In this document: positions 21,777-30,042 of the stretch, one piece after another
Layout: each line of letters begins with the position of its first letter
How positions within the stretch are numbered: position 1 is the first letter of the stretch
IMG/VR virus record: IMGVR_UViG_3300022198_002718
Span: 1 to 44,488 of that record
Source of the DNA: a virus
DNA length: 44,488 nt
Reading direction: 5' to 3' (one strand)
The notes under the pieces: generated by a model
Database searches by the model: none
Told to the model about the DNA's origin: nothing
The model's input: only the letters and a program-made list of their open reading frames with translations
Translations under genes and position numbers: made by a program

Positions 21777-22596
21777 AAAAAAAGTCGGTCCCGAACGGAA
21801 CCTGAACCTCCTGTTCGTGAGAACAATTCTTGCATGTGAGAGTCTCGGAGATATCAACCGAAGGTGTTGCATACTTAAGACATATTCTTAAATGCGAAGA
21901 ATCTACAACGGGCATGTTATCAACAAATTGATTGATGATTTCTTTTTCTGAAAATCCTTCAATCGATAAGATCATCTCTTTATATTGGTCGGAGATTGAA
22001 AATTCCTTATTTTCACTTAAGATAAGTTGAGCAATCTTGCTTTCTTCAATACCATTAGCAAGTCTAAATTTGATCTTAAACTTTGAGAAAGGAAGTGTTG
22101 TTTCAAATAACCCATCATCCGCAATGGTGATCACCGAGTTGTCTTCTTTGAATCCACCAACAACTTTTGGGTTTCTTAAGTCAAACATAAGAAGGTTATT
22201 GGTTTCACATTTTGGACACTTCACACGAGCTTCATAATCATACCCATAAGCCGTTCCACGAGCTTTGATAAGGATTGCGTTACGGTCTGCGATAAGAAGC
22301 GTCAATGGATCGATTTCGGACTCTACAATGATGTTTTCAAGCATTCTTTCAATCGCCACTCCCTTTTTAATCAAGGATTGGTTTGACAAGATATCTTCAT
22401 CTTTTGCGGTCATGTATCGAATCTCAAGGGAGTCTTTGCCGTGAAGTGGGTGTCCCTTTGGATATCCAATTCCTTTTGAGGGCAAATCAACAAATTCTGT
22501 TGGGGCCGTAAAACTTAGTGGGTTAAACATTTGAGGTGGTGCTTCACCTGTTTCTGGCTGGTTATTCATTCCTAGCCTATCTGAGTTTCTACTCAT
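21763..22596 (-). CDS. Tail assembly chaperone / baseplate hub assembly protein, gp26/gp51-like
   Basis: The 277-residue product has the block EFVDLPSKGIGYPKGHPL (34-51) followed by LEIRYMTAKDEDILSNQSLI, which I associate with the T4_baseplate family (T4 gp26 and gp51). Two CxxC pairs, CPKCETNN and CKNCSHEQ, suggest a zinc site. The gene lies directly upstream of the tape measure, where tailed phages keep a chaperone made in short and frameshifted forms, and its end carries the run of seven T described at 21777-21783. The ATG at 22596 follows CACGGAGAAATA. Confidence 0.78.
   Translation of the reverse strand: MSRNSDRLGMNNQPETGEAPPQMFNPLSFTAPTEFVDLPSKGIGYPKGHPLHGKDSLEIRYMTAKDEDILSNQSLIKKGVAIERMLENIIVESEIDPLTLLIADRNAILIKARGTAYGYDYEARVKCPKCETNNLLMFDLRNPKVVGGFKEDNSVITIADDGLFETTLPFSKFKIKFRLANGIEESKIAQLILSENKEFSISDQYKEMILSIEGFSEKEIINQFVDNMPVVDSSHLRICLKYATPSVDISETLTCKNCSHEQEVQVPFGTDFFWPNA
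21777..21783 (-). other. Seven-T slippery run, probable +1 or -2 frameshift site
   Basis: In the chaperone frame the codons are GAC TTT TTT TGG; the T run lets phenylalanyl-tRNA re-pair one base forward or two back. Either change enters the long open extension, while the zero frame ends at TAA (21765-21763) after four more codons. Confidence 0.6.
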
Positions 22597-22609
22597 TATT
22601 TCTCCGTGT

Positions 22610-23125
22610 TTAGTTTAAAAGTGCATAATCATATGTTATGGTTAATGTTATGGAAACAATATCATCTGAACCATAATCAAGGGTGCTCAATTTCATTTCT
22701 GATATAAACGCTCCTTGCAAAGTCCAGTCTTCAATTACTTCTCCATTACCATTTACTTGTTGGATATGGAGGTCAAACAAGGCTCCTTCTCCATTGCCCT
22801 CACCCTTTCCGATTCCACCATCTATAGTAAGGTTATCGGGCTTATATCCAATCTCTCCAAGTTGCTGCATTAATGCATCAACAGTTCTTCCAACATCTGC
22901 AAGCTCAGCTGTTATTGGACTCCAAGATATGATTCCCGGAACATTTATCTCATGATTGATTAGTCGATACTTGTTGGAATTAACAATAAAGGAAGGTTTA
23001 TCTATTTTATTAGCATTCCACCAATAACCAAGACCATCCGTTCCGAGTCCAATCGTACCTGATGATTTTACTCGGAAGCGGAAAGCTCGTTTTGGTTCAA
23101 GACTATTTTGGGTCCAAAAGGACAT
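22610..23125 (-). CDS. Tail tube protein paralogue 2, gp19-like
   Basis: The 171-residue product begins MSFWTQNSLEPKRAFRFRV and is a paralogue of the next upstream protein: both open with MSFWT-x-N-x-x-EPKR-x-FR, share the K-x-D-x-PS block (KIDKPSFIV), an F/PG-x-x-x-W strand and a closing LDYG/SND-DI-x-x-I-x-LT-x-x-YD. This is the fold pattern of T4 gp19-type tube proteins. Which copy forms the tube and which has a special place (cap, initiator or terminator) cannot be told. It has an internal Gly-rich loop near 105-120. The ATG at 23125 follows CTAAGGAGACTTAA. Confidence 0.82.
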   Translation of the reverse strand: MSFWTQNSLEPKRAFRFRVKSSGTIGLGTDGLGYWWNANKIDKPSFIVNSNKYRLINHEINVPGIISWSPITAELADVGRTVDALMQQLGEIGYKPDNLTIDGGIGKGEGNGEGALFDLHIQQVNGNGEVIEDWTLQGAFISEMKLSTLDYGSDDIVSITLTITYDYALLN

Positions 23126-23135
23126 TTAAGTCTCC

Positions 23136-23759
23136 TTAGTTTTGAGTTGGTGCGTTACCTGGAGCTGGGAATTGAATACTTGTTGTATTACCATCCAAGT
23201 CCTTATTGGTACATCCAGCCCAGTCATATTTCCAAGTCAAGTCAATTGTTCTCATGTCGTCATTTGAGTAGTCCAACTGAGAGAATTTGACTGAAGTGAT
23301 GAACGGGTTAAACATTGTCCATTGTTCTACCAAAGTACCATTACCAGAGAAGATATCGATTGTCAAAGTACCAAATGCAGCATTAGCATTTGATTTGGTA
23401 ATAGAAGACGGTCCGTTTACTCCAAACAAGTTTGGAACAGTACCAGCAAACTCTTGGTGACCTTTGATTGAATAACCAGAATCCAAGATGATTTGGTTTG
23501 TGATCTCAACAGCATTAGGAGAGATTGGGTCAACCAAAGTCATGTTAACGTCTTGCCATTGAACACGACCTGGAAATTTGTATTCGTTATCAAAGAACGA
23601 GTGAGTTACATCAGTAACTGTGTAGCTTGGTGTATCAACTGTTTTTGCCCACCAAACAGCGGCAGAATCAACACCTGCATATCGGCTGATACCAGACATT
23701 GTTACGCGCCATCGAAAGTTTCTTTTCGGTTCTGTTGTGTTTTCGGTCCAAAATGACAT
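23136..23759 (-). CDS. Tail tube protein paralogue 1, gp19-like
   Basis: The 207-residue product begins MSFWTENTTEPKRNFRWRVT. It lies directly after the sheath gene, the normal place of the tube protein, with KTVDTPSYTVTDV, KFPGRVQWQDVNM and FSQLDYSNDDMRTIDLTW as conserved strands. It is longer than its neighbour by a C-terminal tail after KYDWAGCTN and an extra loop in the middle. T4 gp19 has 163 residues. The ATG at 23759 follows AGGAGAATTTAAATT. As first copy after the sheath it is the likelier main tube protein. Confidence 0.87.
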   Translation of the reverse strand: MSFWTENTTEPKRNFRWRVTMSGISRYAGVDSAAVWWAKTVDTPSYTVTDVTHSFFDNEYKFPGRVQWQDVNMTLVDPISPNAVEITNQIILDSGYSIKGHQEFAGTVPNLFGVNGPSSITKSNANAAFGTLTIDIFSGNGTLVEQWTMFNPFITSVKFSQLDYSNDDMRTIDLTWKYDWAGCTNKDLDGNTTSIQFPAPGNAPTQN

Positions 23760-23796
23760 AATTTAAATTCTCCTATTTATCTGTAATTAGTGTCTA

Positions 23797-26493
23797 TTAA
23801 AATTCAACGCCAGTTTGGGTAACGACAAAGTCGATAACGACGTATTCGATTGCTTTCGCAGGCTTAACAAAGACTTTAGCATACATGATGTTACGATCTT
23901 GCAAGTCTGGTGTGGTTGTTGTCTCATCGAGAACAACTTTATATTCTGTGATACCAAATTCTGAACGAACTTGAGCTAAGATTGGCTCAATTGTTGCTTT
24001 GAATCTATCATATGTGGCTTGAACGCCTTGTTCAAACAAGAATTGATCAGCGATTCCGCCAATGCGTTTCTTCAAATAGATCATCATACGACGAACGTTG
24101 ATGCGATCCAATGCAGTATCTGTTGGTTGAAGAGTCTTTTGTCCAAAGATAACGGTATCTCCAGTCGCAGGAAAACGAGCAATTGGGTTAATATTAACAT
24201 TATACAAGTTGTCGCGATCTGTTTTGCTCAAGTGTTCATAAGTTCCAACAACGTTAGCGCCACCAGTACCACCAAGAGGGGCAAGTCCACCACGAGTGAA
24301 ACCAGCAGGTGCAAACCAAGGCTGAGAAAGCGCCTCAGACTTCGCAATAGCTCCAATAGCAGCAACACTAGGAGGAGCCATCAAAACGCTTCCACGACCG
24401 CTTGACACGTCTGCAATGCGCACATTTGGATAGTAAGCAGCAGCGTAAGATGAGGCAACAGATCCACCCTCAGCAGTCGAAACCATTGTTGAAACAGATC
24501 CAGGAACTTCATTGAGTCCACTATCCACTGCACTTACATAAATTCCTTGCATGTCAATGATTGCTAATGCATCACCGCGCTCTTCAGTTTGACGAACAAG
24601 CAAAGAGTTGATTGCAGAATTAGTAACGCCTGGGATTGAGATCAAGTCATAACGGCTTGTGTAGTAATCAGCAACCATAGAGATTGCAGATTCCATTGAG
24701 TATTTTGCATAAGGTGTGTTTGTAAGTGCATCATTGTTGAATGGGTTTTCAACTTTGATGTCAACACCGTCAGTTCCTCCAAAGAATGGAGCAGCAAATT
24801 GTTTGATCCCAGTAGCTAGAGCACCAGTTGATGCATCATCGAAAGCTACCACGAAAGTATTAGTGTGATAGTAAGTCCCAGTTGTTCCATCTTGTTGAAT
24901 GTTCTCTAGAGAAAATTTATAAGCGGCGTCGGTTGATGGAGCTGTGTAAGCTAGGTGTGGATTATAATCAGACTTAAGAATTCCAATGTCGCAAAAATCA
25001 TCTTGACCACGTAAAGAGTTGTAAGACAATCCATAGATTGCTGTTGGAGCATAGTTTGATGAACCTGCATTAGTGTTTTGCTCACTTAATCCGTGAGTCG
25101 GCCAAGTGATATCGATAGAATCACCAAGCTGCAATCCTTCAACGGTTCTCAGAGCGTTTCCATTTGGAAGAGTGTCTAGACCCCAGAGCCACTCCACGAA
25201 GGCTGTGGCGTCTGTTTCAGCTACTGTGAAGTTTGCTATCTTTTTTGGTCCCAAGAACCCAAGAGGAAGGTCAGTTTTGTTAACACCGCCATCTGCGATT
25301 TCAACACGAACTAAGTTTGATTGATTTGTAAAAGAGCCTTCTGTTTTAGTTTTGTTATCTGCATTGTCCCAATAAATATTTAGATCTCCAATCTTTTTCA
25401 AGATATAGTTTGGAGAATCTGGGTTCAATGTAATATTCACAAACTTCTCGACATACTCAGAAGGACGTTGACCAGCACGGGCAATCTCGATTGTAAAAGA
25501 AGCTTCTGGTCGAACTGTTGTTGCTTTACGCAAGTCTTTGATTCGAACGATATGAGTCTTGTGGAAGTCTGAGCCTTCATCTAAGGCGCAAAGTCTGAAT
25601 AAGCGCTTATCGCTGGAAGCGTTTGAACCAATAAACCACCCAGTTTTAGCTTCTGTAAGTTCAACCTTGTGATTTACGAAATCAGTTGTTTCAGCACTAT
25701 CTCTGATTGGTGCAACCCAAGCAATCAATCCACTAGATGCGTCCAATCTTTGAACATTGTATTCAAATGATTCACCTAAGAAGACTTTGTGATTATTCCA
25801 ACCAGATGCAAAAACTGTTGCATCAGTGTTTAAAACATTTCGAATAAAGTTTTGAGAGTTTTCATCGAAGTTAAATGTGAAATCAAATTCTTGCCCAACA
25901 GTTCCGTTGTCCAATTGCGCTGACCAACCATTGGTGTCTTGTTTGATAGCCAATGCTGAGCTGTAAGTTCCCGCAGCAGGGGTCCCATCTCTTTGTTCTC
26001 CATCTAGACCTAATTGTGATCCTTCTACGTAGAGAATCGCAGCAAGAACACCATTGCTGGCTGCTTTGTTTTCTGCAACAAAGATTCCCAATGCTCCCTT
26101 TACATCACTTACTGCAGCAATTCCACCAGTCAATGTGGCTTGTTCAACAGACCATCCAGCATCTCCAGCATTTTCTTCAACACCAGCCAAGCGGATAAAC
26201 TTAACAGGGCCAACTCGAGCCGCAAGATAAGCCTCAGCAGCATAAGCAGCCCAGCCACCACCAGCAGTGTTTCCTTCGCGCCATGGATCTCCACGCTTAG
26301 TTCCGTCCATTGGAGTTCCAAAAACAGCTTGGAAGTCTGCTAGAGACGTGATTTTGATTGGCTTCATCGCAGGGCCTTTCTTGGCACGACCGATCAAAAG
26401 CAATCCGTCATTCTCAGGAACAGCTGCGACAGCTGATTGGTCGATTTCTCTCAGTTCAATTCCTGGAGACAAAAAGTCAAACTTGGTAGGCAT
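23797..26493 (-). CDS. Contractile tail sheath protein, gp18-like
   Basis: The 898-residue product begins MPTKFDFLSPGIELREID, the N-terminal arm typical of sheath proteins that links subunits in a mesh. It ends with the conserved C-terminal region: FPATGDTVIFGQKTL, then INVRRMMIYLKKRI, FEQGVQATYDRFKA and YEVVIDFVVTQTGVEF-like closing strands. GLAPLGGTGGANVVGTYEHL (about 760-780) also matches the family. At about 900 residues it is longer than T4 gp18 (659), the excess lying in variable outer domains (about 120-560). The ATG at 26493 follows AAAAGGAGAGTTTTTA, and an ACTATTTA motif stands 33 bases before the start. Confidence 0.95.
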   Translation of the reverse strand: MPTKFDFLSPGIELREIDQSAVAAVPENDGLLLIGRAKKGPAMKPIKITSLADFQAVFGTPMDGTKRGDPWREGNTAGGGWAAYAAEAYLAARVGPVKFIRLAGVEENAGDAGWSVEQATLTGGIAAVSDVKGALGIFVAENKAASNGVLAAILYVEGSQLGLDGEQRDGTPAAGTYSSALAIKQDTNGWSAQLDNGTVGQEFDFTFNFDENSQNFIRNVLNTDATVFASGWNNHKVFLGESFEYNVQRLDASSGLIAWVAPIRDSAETTDFVNHKVELTEAKTGWFIGSNASSDKRLFRLCALDEGSDFHKTHIVRIKDLRKATTVRPEASFTIEIARAGQRPSEYVEKFVNITLNPDSPNYILKKIGDLNIYWDNADNKTKTEGSFTNQSNLVRVEIADGGVNKTDLPLGFLGPKKIANFTVAETDATAFVEWLWGLDTLPNGNALRTVEGLQLGDSIDITWPTHGLSEQNTNAGSSNYAPTAIYGLSYNSLRGQDDFCDIGILKSDYNPHLAYTAPSTDAAYKFSLENIQQDGTTGTYYHTNTFVVAFDDASTGALATGIKQFAAPFFGGTDGVDIKVENPFNNDALTNTPYAKYSMESAISMVADYYTSRYDLISIPGVTNSAINSLLVRQTEERGDALAIIDMQGIYVSAVDSGLNEVPGSVSTMVSTAEGGSVASSYAAAYYPNVRIADVSSGRGSVLMAPPSVAAIGAIAKSEALSQPWFAPAGFTRGGLAPLGGTGGANVVGTYEHLSKTDRDNLYNVNINPIARFPATGDTVIFGQKTLQPTDTALDRINVRRMMIYLKKRIGGIADQFLFEQGVQATYDRFKATIEPILAQVRSEFGITEYKVVLDETTTTPDLQDRNIMYAKVFVKPAKAIEYVVIDFVVTQTGVEF

Positions 26494-26526
26494 TAAAAAC
26501 TCTCCTTTTAAAATTCATTTTCCTAG

Positions 26527-26534
26527 TAAATAGT
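26527..26534 (-). promoter_or_regulatory. ACTATTTA motif (putative late promoter) before tail sheath
   Basis: Exact 8-mer on the minus strand in the 58-base gap between the gp15-like stop (26552) and the sheath start (26493). Confidence 0.55.
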
Positions 26535-26551
26535 CCTCTGAAACCCCAAAG

Positions 26552-27367
26552 TCATAAATCTCGGTATTTCTCACCGTTCTTGTCCCATGGCTTTTTATCG
26601 CCCACAATAACACGCTCTCTAGAGATTTTGACTTCAACAATCGTTTCCTCTCTCTTTACAAACGGTTCTAGTGATTCGCCATTGGTTTGGTTGATATATC
26701 CAAGTACTTTGATTTGAACTTTTGCATTAAACATTCTTTCATCTTGACCTAGGTTAGCTTGGTTGCTATTGATTCCATAATCATCTTGAACAAATGCTTC
26801 ATATTGATATCCATTGTTCTCGATTATAAAATAGTTCTTTGTGCTATTCATGAATAAAGGTAGAATATCATTCATCTGCTGTTGATACTCTGTTCTTATA
26901 TTAATCTCAAACATGCAATTCAAATAAGTGGGTTTTGGGATTGAAATTGTCTCATAGACAACTTTTTTTGTGGAAACAGGCCCTGTTTCATCACCTATTT
27001 CCTGACGCTTCCTAGAAGCGTTCTGGAAGTTTTGTGTTTTATCTTGTTGGATTAATCTGCGAATTGTAATTCTTTCGCCGTCTCCAACGTAAGCAGCTTG
27101 AACAGATCCTTTAAAAGTATCATCTCTTGTGACGCTAGATCTTGAGATTGTAATAAGAGGTAAGCGAAGCTTTCCAACCTTATCTCTCAACTCTTTATTG
27201 TTCTTGATTTGAAATGTTCTTTCGGTTCCCATCCATAGGATATTAACCTTTTCTTTGCCAGCATTTGTTATTACGTGAGGATTCAAAATTTCATCAACAA
27301 AACGATAAATTGCTGTATCAATATTTTCAAGTGTTGATGGGTATGAAATTTCGTTATTAGCCTGCAT
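26552..27367 (-). CDS. Tail completion / sheath stabiliser protein, gp15-like
   Basis: The 271-residue product matches T4 gp15 in length (272) and in position between neck genes and sheath. It starts MQANNEISYPSTLENIDTAI and has ILWMGTERTFQIKNNKELRD (about 44-63), then KLRLPLITISRSS, and a long beta-rich end. gp15 caps the tail and joins it to the head. The identification rests mainly on order, length and pattern. Its start overlaps the end of the gp14-like gene by eleven bases. Confidence 0.65.
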   Translation of the reverse strand: MQANNEISYPSTLENIDTAIYRFVDEILNPHVITNAGKEKVNILWMGTERTFQIKNNKELRDKVGKLRLPLITISRSSVTRDDTFKGSVQAAYVGDGERITIRRLIQQDKTQNFQNASRKRQEIGDETGPVSTKKVVYETISIPKPTYLNCMFEINIRTEYQQQMNDILPLFMNSTKNYFIIENNGYQYEAFVQDDYGINSNQANLGQDERMFNAKVQIKVLGYINQTNGESLEPFVKREETIVEVKISRERVIVGDKKPWDKNGEKYRDL

Positions 27368-27842
27368 TGAATAGTCCGTCTCTAGCTCTTATACACTCAG
27401 CTCCGACTTCAAATCTTGATTCAGGTTGCCCAAATAGGATCTTCGGTTCAATGAGCTTCACAATCTCGTAAAAGATCTCTCCGAATCTTACGAAGTCACC
27501 TTCTCGGACAAACAAGTTCTGATCTTCTGTTAATCTTCTCTTATGAAAGTTCACCTTGATCTTTGTTGCTTTGTCGAGAGCGATGTTCTCCATGTCGGAG
27601 GTTTCAACTCCTTGATATTCAACCAAAGCAAAGACTCTAATTGGATGCAAGAAGTTTTTCTCGATTGCTTCTCCATAAATAGGGTGGAAATCTGTCGATT
27701 CTACATCGATTGGAAAATAAAGAACCTGCTGTCCAACAACGCGTTCGATAATTTCATCATTAATCTGCTTAACAAGGTCTTTTTCTTTCTCTCCGAAGAA
27801 CATTGGAGAAGGCGGTTGTGATGGTCTTTCCCATTTTGACAT
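27357..27842 (-). CDS. Neck / head-tail connector protein, gp14-like
   Basis: The 161-residue product begins MSKWERPSQPPSPMFFGEKE, then KDLVKQINDEIIERVVGQQV and FHPIYGEAIEKNF (52-64). The end (VRFGEIFYEIVKLIEPKILF) is a beta sandwich-like series. The N-terminal 'W-x-RP-x-x-PP-P' with GEKE is a pattern I connect with marine myophage neck proteins. It lies between the gp13-like and gp15-like genes, the T4 order, though T4 gp14 is longer (256). It starts six bases after the gp13-like stop without a strong ribosome binding site, so coupling is likely. Confidence 0.6.
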   Translation of the reverse strand: MSKWERPSQPPSPMFFGEKEKDLVKQINDEIIERVVGQQVLYFPIDVESTDFHPIYGEAIEKNFLHPIRVFALVEYQGVETSDMENIALDKATKIKVNFHKRRLTEDQNLFVREGDFVRFGEIFYEIVKLIEPKILFGQPESRFEVGAECIRARDGLFNAG

Positions 27843-27847
27843 TTATG

Positions 27848-29116
27848 TTACCCCACGAAGATCTTTAATGGTGTTTTACCAACAATTGCATCAGCATTAT
27901 CAACCATTGCTTTATCTGTCTCTGCTAGTTTAGCATATAACATCTCGTCAAGTTGCTTGTTGAGTTCTTCTCGAAGGTTTTGTTGCTCTGTCGATGCTTG
28001 AGTTAAAAGATCTGATGCATTAAGAGTAACGTTATCTCCCGGAATTGGGATTTGTCCACCAAACTTACCACGGATTTGTCCAAGAGTCTCTTTTGAGAGA
28101 GCTAAAGCAAAGCGTCTGATCCATTGCTTACCGATTGAATTGATGCTTTCGTAAGGAAGGTTCTCCATCGGAAGAGTGTTCATATTATTTACGCCTTCTA
28201 GACCTGAGTCATACTCTCCTTCGGCAAATGCTTGATTTCCTCCGTCAATAGAAAATCTAAACCAGAATGTGCTTTGAGTTACATTATCAGGCATTGGGTA
28301 AAGTCTAAGCTTATTATCGACGATTTCATAAGAATAATGAGATGTTCTTGTATAAAGATGATCTTCATAAGCGATTGCTTGTAGTTTGTTCTGCCAAGCA
28401 GGAACAACCTCAAAGGTTGACCCATCAGCGTACTGTCCATAGTTATGGAAGTTACCAACAACATTCAATCCACCGTAGTAACCATAGAATCTCCACATCT
28501 GTCTAGGAGTTGTATAATACATTTGGCGAATCTTGATTCTATATTTCTTGTCTGGATCTGAACCTAGCGCATCTGCAAATGGAAGAGTTGGATCATCTGC
28601 TGCTAATTGCTCAACAACTGCTTGGAGATCATAGTCTTGTTGCAAAGGAGTAATGTCGAATGATGCAGAATAGATTGGAGTGGTTCCTCCGACAACTGAT
28701 TCTGTTGAGAATTTATCCGCAATCTTGAACGCATAGTCAAATTGGAACTTCGGATATTTGAGGGAAACATTGAGCGATGGATCATCAAGCGCTCCTTTCT
28801 CGTCAAAAGATCCTGTAGGAGAGCCTAGAGCGCTTCCTAAAGCGTTTCTAGCTTGGTGTAGGTTAACTATGTAAGAGTACTCTAAACATGCCTCCTCGTA
28901 GTTGTTGTAGACCTCTTTGGCGGTCAATTCAATGTCGAGAACATCTCCACCAAGTCGGTTATAAGTGTAAGCCACCTGAGATGCTGCACCAGACAAAAAA
29001 GCATCTGAGCTATAGAATTTAATTGCGAGAGAATCATAGACCTCCGCCTCTTCTCCACGCTCAGGTAGAATGATTGCTGATGTATTTGATGTTGGGGTTA
29101 GTGGTGGGAAAGCCAT
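27848..29116 (-). CDS. Neck / head completion protein, gp13-like
   Basis: The 422-residue product has a typical C-terminus: WIRRFALALSKETLGQIRGK (about 340-359), IPIPGDNVTLNASDLL, and a closing helix KQLDEMLYAKLAETDKAM. This resembles neck/adaptor proteins of T4-like phages in which a helical end meets the portal ring. It is longer than T4 gp13 (309). The first gene of the neck-tail series, it has an ACTATTTA motif 19 bases before its start at 29116, itself after AATCCTCC read on the plus strand (GGAGGATT ahead of the ATG). The exact T4 name is inferred from order. Confidence 0.6.
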   Translation of the reverse strand: MAFPPLTPTSNTSAIILPERGEEAEVYDSLAIKFYSSDAFLSGAASQVAYTYNRLGGDVLDIELTAKEVYNNYEEACLEYSYIVNLHQARNALGSALGSPTGSFDEKGALDDPSLNVSLKYPKFQFDYAFKIADKFSTESVVGGTTPIYSASFDITPLQQDYDLQAVVEQLAADDPTLPFADALGSDPDKKYRIKIRQMYYTTPRQMWRFYGYYGGLNVVGNFHNYGQYADGSTFEVVPAWQNKLQAIAYEDHLYTRTSHYSYEIVDNKLRLYPMPDNVTQSTFWFRFSIDGGNQAFAEGEYDSGLEGVNNMNTLPMENLPYESINSIGKQWIRRFALALSKETLGQIRGKFGGQIPIPGDNVTLNASDLLTQASTEQQNLREELNKQLDEMLYAKLAETDKAMVDNADAIVGKTPLKIFVG

Positions 29117-29135
29117 GGTAAATCCTCCGTCTTAA

Positions 29136-29143
29136 TAAATAGT
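29136..29143 (-). promoter_or_regulatory. ACTATTTA motif (putative late promoter) before neck gene
   Basis: Exact 8-mer on the minus strand, between the terminator at 29150-29184 and the gp13-like start. Terminator followed by motif is the arrangement expected if the motif restarts transcription. Confidence 0.6.
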
Positions 29144-29149
29144 CAAAAT

Positions 29150-29184
29150 AAAAGGAAACCCCCGAGCAACGAATCACTCGAGGG
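29150..29184 (-). terminator. Rho-independent terminator after the 113-residue gene
   Basis: CCCTCGAG (29184-29177) pairs with CTCGGGGG (29166-29159), eight pairs with one U-G, over a 10-base loop on the minus strand, followed by TTTCCTTTTATTTT. The broken T run makes it weaker than the others. ACCTCC lies between the gene's stop and the hairpin. Confidence 0.75.
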
Positions 29185-29206
29185 AAAGGAGGTTAATGAA
29201 ACAAAC

Positions 29207-29548
29207 TTAATTTTTCTTGGAGGATTTTTTAAACTTTTTGCGAGATTCTTTCTTTTCTTTAATATCTTCTACGGCTTCTTGAGTTTCTTCAACGATGTCT
29301 TCAATTGTAGCCTTTGTTTCTTCAATCACATCTTCAACTTTATCAGCAATCTCTGCCGCAACTTCTTCAGCCTTTTCTGCGACTTCAACCACTTCTTCTT
29401 TTAAAACTTCTGCGACCTCAGCAATTTTCTCAACAACTTCTTGAGCCGTTTCAGCGATTGCTTCTTTTGCACTTAGAGAGGCATTCTTTGCAGCAAGTGC
29501 GCGTTCTCTAATCATTTTTTTTCTCATTTTTCTTTTATTGCTAGCCAT
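29207..29548 (-). CDS. Lys/Glu/Ala-rich coiled-coil protein, 113 residues
   Basis: The product has a basic start (MASNKRKMRKKMIRERALAA), a long amphipathic middle of alternating EE, VAE, IAE and VEE units (about 25-100) that should form one continuous helix or coiled coil, and a basic end (KKESRKKFKKSSKKN). Similar helices with charged ends occur in DNA-packing, scaffold-core and internal head proteins. Position beside head and neck genes fits, but no family is recognised. The ATG at 29548 follows TTAGGAGATTAGC. Confidence 0.75.
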   Translation of the reverse strand: MASNKRKMRKKMIRERALAAKNASLSAKEAIAETAQEVVEKIAEVAEVLKEEVVEVAEKAEEVAAEIADKVEDVIEETKATIEDIVEETQEAVEDIKEKKESRKKFKKSSKKN

Positions 29549-29565
29549 GCTAATCTCCTAATTTT

Positions 29566-29973
29566 TTAAATTGATTGTTGCCAAGCGACTCCGTGAGCCA
29601 TTGCTTGAATATACCACTTATCTCCGTCGCAAATGAGATCCATGTAAGACCCACCAGATGCGCCTGCCGGAAGTGTTAACGTTGTCTGCCCTGAATCACC
29701 TAGAGATAGAACATTAACTGCGCCATCATCATAGATCGCAACACCTTCCATAGATTGAAATGATACCGAAATATTTTGAGTTGATGTATCTGTTAGGATA
29801 ATCTTAAGATAAGATCCTTTCTCAATATAATTAATATTCAAGTTGATTGCTTCACTATCCGTTGTAACAAACAGGCAAAAACCAGTAAGTTTATTTGAAA
29901 TAGTCGCAGTTGATGAAATTTTTTTAGTTAGCCATCGAGCAGCGTTGAATGGTGTTCTTGCGATTTTAGCCAT
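29566..29973 (-). CDS. Small virion surface protein, fibre-type C-terminus
   Basis: The 135-residue product begins MAKIARTPFNAARWLTKKIS and is beta-rich. It ends with LICDGDKWYIQAMAHG, very like the terminal strand pairs of phage fibre and decoration proteins (L-x-CDG-x-x-W-x-x), which also end the 718-residue fibre here (LYCDGQSKFFI). It is thus probably a small trimeric decoration or fibre-tip protein. The ATG at 29973 follows AAGGAAACTAAAACA, and an ACTATTTA motif lies 22 bases upstream of the start. Confidence 0.65.
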   Translation of the reverse strand: MAKIARTPFNAARWLTKKISSTATISNKLTGFCLFVTTDSEAINLNINYIEKGSYLKIILTDTSTQNISVSFQSMEGVAIYDDGAVNVLSLGDSGQTTLTLPAGASGGSYMDLICDGDKWYIQAMAHGVAWQQSI

Positions 29974-29995
29974 TGTTTTAGTTTCCTTTTGTTAA

Positions 29996-30003
29996 TAAAT
30001 AGT
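29996..30003 (-). promoter_or_regulatory. ACTATTTA motif (putative late promoter) before small virion genes
   Basis: Exact 8-mer on the minus strand in the 69-base gap after the 1240-residue adhesin. Confidence 0.55.
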
Positions 30004-30042
30004 TCGGTTTTAGGTTATTTGGGAGTTGACGAGGTATAATGT

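Noticed and set aside
21594-21872. Independent gene for the 92-codon frame
   Set aside because: Neither possible ATG has a ribosome binding site, and the frame is continuous across the seven-T run, so frameshift access is preferred.
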